Shown here: piece by piece, positions 63,886 to 64,000 of the stretch | Numbering within the stretch: the stretch's first letter is position 1 | Layout of the letters: every line of letters begins with the position of its first letter | Assembly (NCBI GenBank): GCA_964418585.1 | Contig: CAYQMG010000049.1 | Location: 1-64,000 of the forward strand | From: JAJRTE01 sp964418585 | GTDB lineage: Bacteria > Myxococcota_A > UBA796 > JAJRTE01 | DNA: 64,000 nucleotides | Direction of reading: 5' to 3' | Program-made: the position numbers and the translations under genes | Notes under the pieces: model-generated | Databases searched by the model: none | What the model was told of the DNA's origin: nothing | The model's input: the letters and a program-made list of their open reading frames with translations, nothing else

Positions 63886-64000
63886 GTGCAAACTCCTCAC
63901 ACGCAATTGGGGGAATGGATACCTTGCTCGAGTCTCCGGTCGTCACCCGGCCGTCACACCGATGGCGGACCGGAGCCGTGCCGGGCGGGCACCCGACGCG

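Overview
The window is a GC-rich (mid-60s % GC by eye) bacterial chromosome segment, with about 46 genes packed on both strands, frequent 1-8 bp overlaps and many GTG/TTG starts. Gene content points to a Myxococcota / deltaproteobacteria-like organism: secreted proteins with MopE-type DCDD metal-binding repeats, one of them ending in a MYXO-CTERM-like tail; paired MJ0042-type zinc-finger/TPR membrane proteins; a Ser/Thr kinase, FHA and PEGA proteins; and GatCAB. This placement is inferred from families only. No rRNA, tRNA, CRISPR array, insertion sequence or phage genes were found.

Layout. 0.3-3.3 kb (minus strand): an MBL-fold hydrolase translationally coupled to a NapH-like membrane ferredoxin, and a secreted beta-helix protein. 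3.6-11.2 kb (plus): a 2137-residue P-loop ATPase with STAND-like organisation and an ATGA-overlapping 413-residue partner carrying an RNxxxH (HEPN-type) motif; this is the best candidate for an undescribed conflict/defence-type system. 11.4-17.3 kb: orphan and secreted proteins, a GH10 xylanase and a NagD-like HAD phosphatase. 17.3-24.7 kb (minus): a complete YbhGFSR-type efflux operon (TetR, HlyD, two ABC ATPases, TolC-like, two permeases) with a near-consensus promoter and an inverted-repeat operator. 24.8-27.1 kb (minus): a deleted Schlafen/AlbA_2-type gene fused to TPRs, an SPFH-like protein and ssb.

27.2-41.3 kb (plus) is mostly housekeeping: a GlmU-like uridylyltransferase lacking most of its acetyltransferase domain, UvrD/PcrA helicase, two zinc-finger/GYF-like/TPR paralogues, gatC-gatA-gatB-dtd, an inositol-monophosphatase-family gene, then a lidless Hsp70 and a J-domain protein behind their own promoter. 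41.4-46.7 kb: lipoproteins, an FHA protein, mutY (minus) and an NtrC-like regulator with degenerate ATPase motifs. 46.7-52.5 kb (minus): a signalling/envelope cluster of PEGA protein, Ser/Thr kinase and predicted envelope protein. 52.6-63.3 kb (plus): secreted MopE/beta-helix proteins, an AtoE-like fatty-acid transporter, a small cytochrome-like protein and a thioesterase; a DUF3501 gene (minus) closes the window.

The palindrome CTCGAG is strikingly over-represented throughout, in all codon phases and between genes, like the HIP1 element of cyanobacteria.
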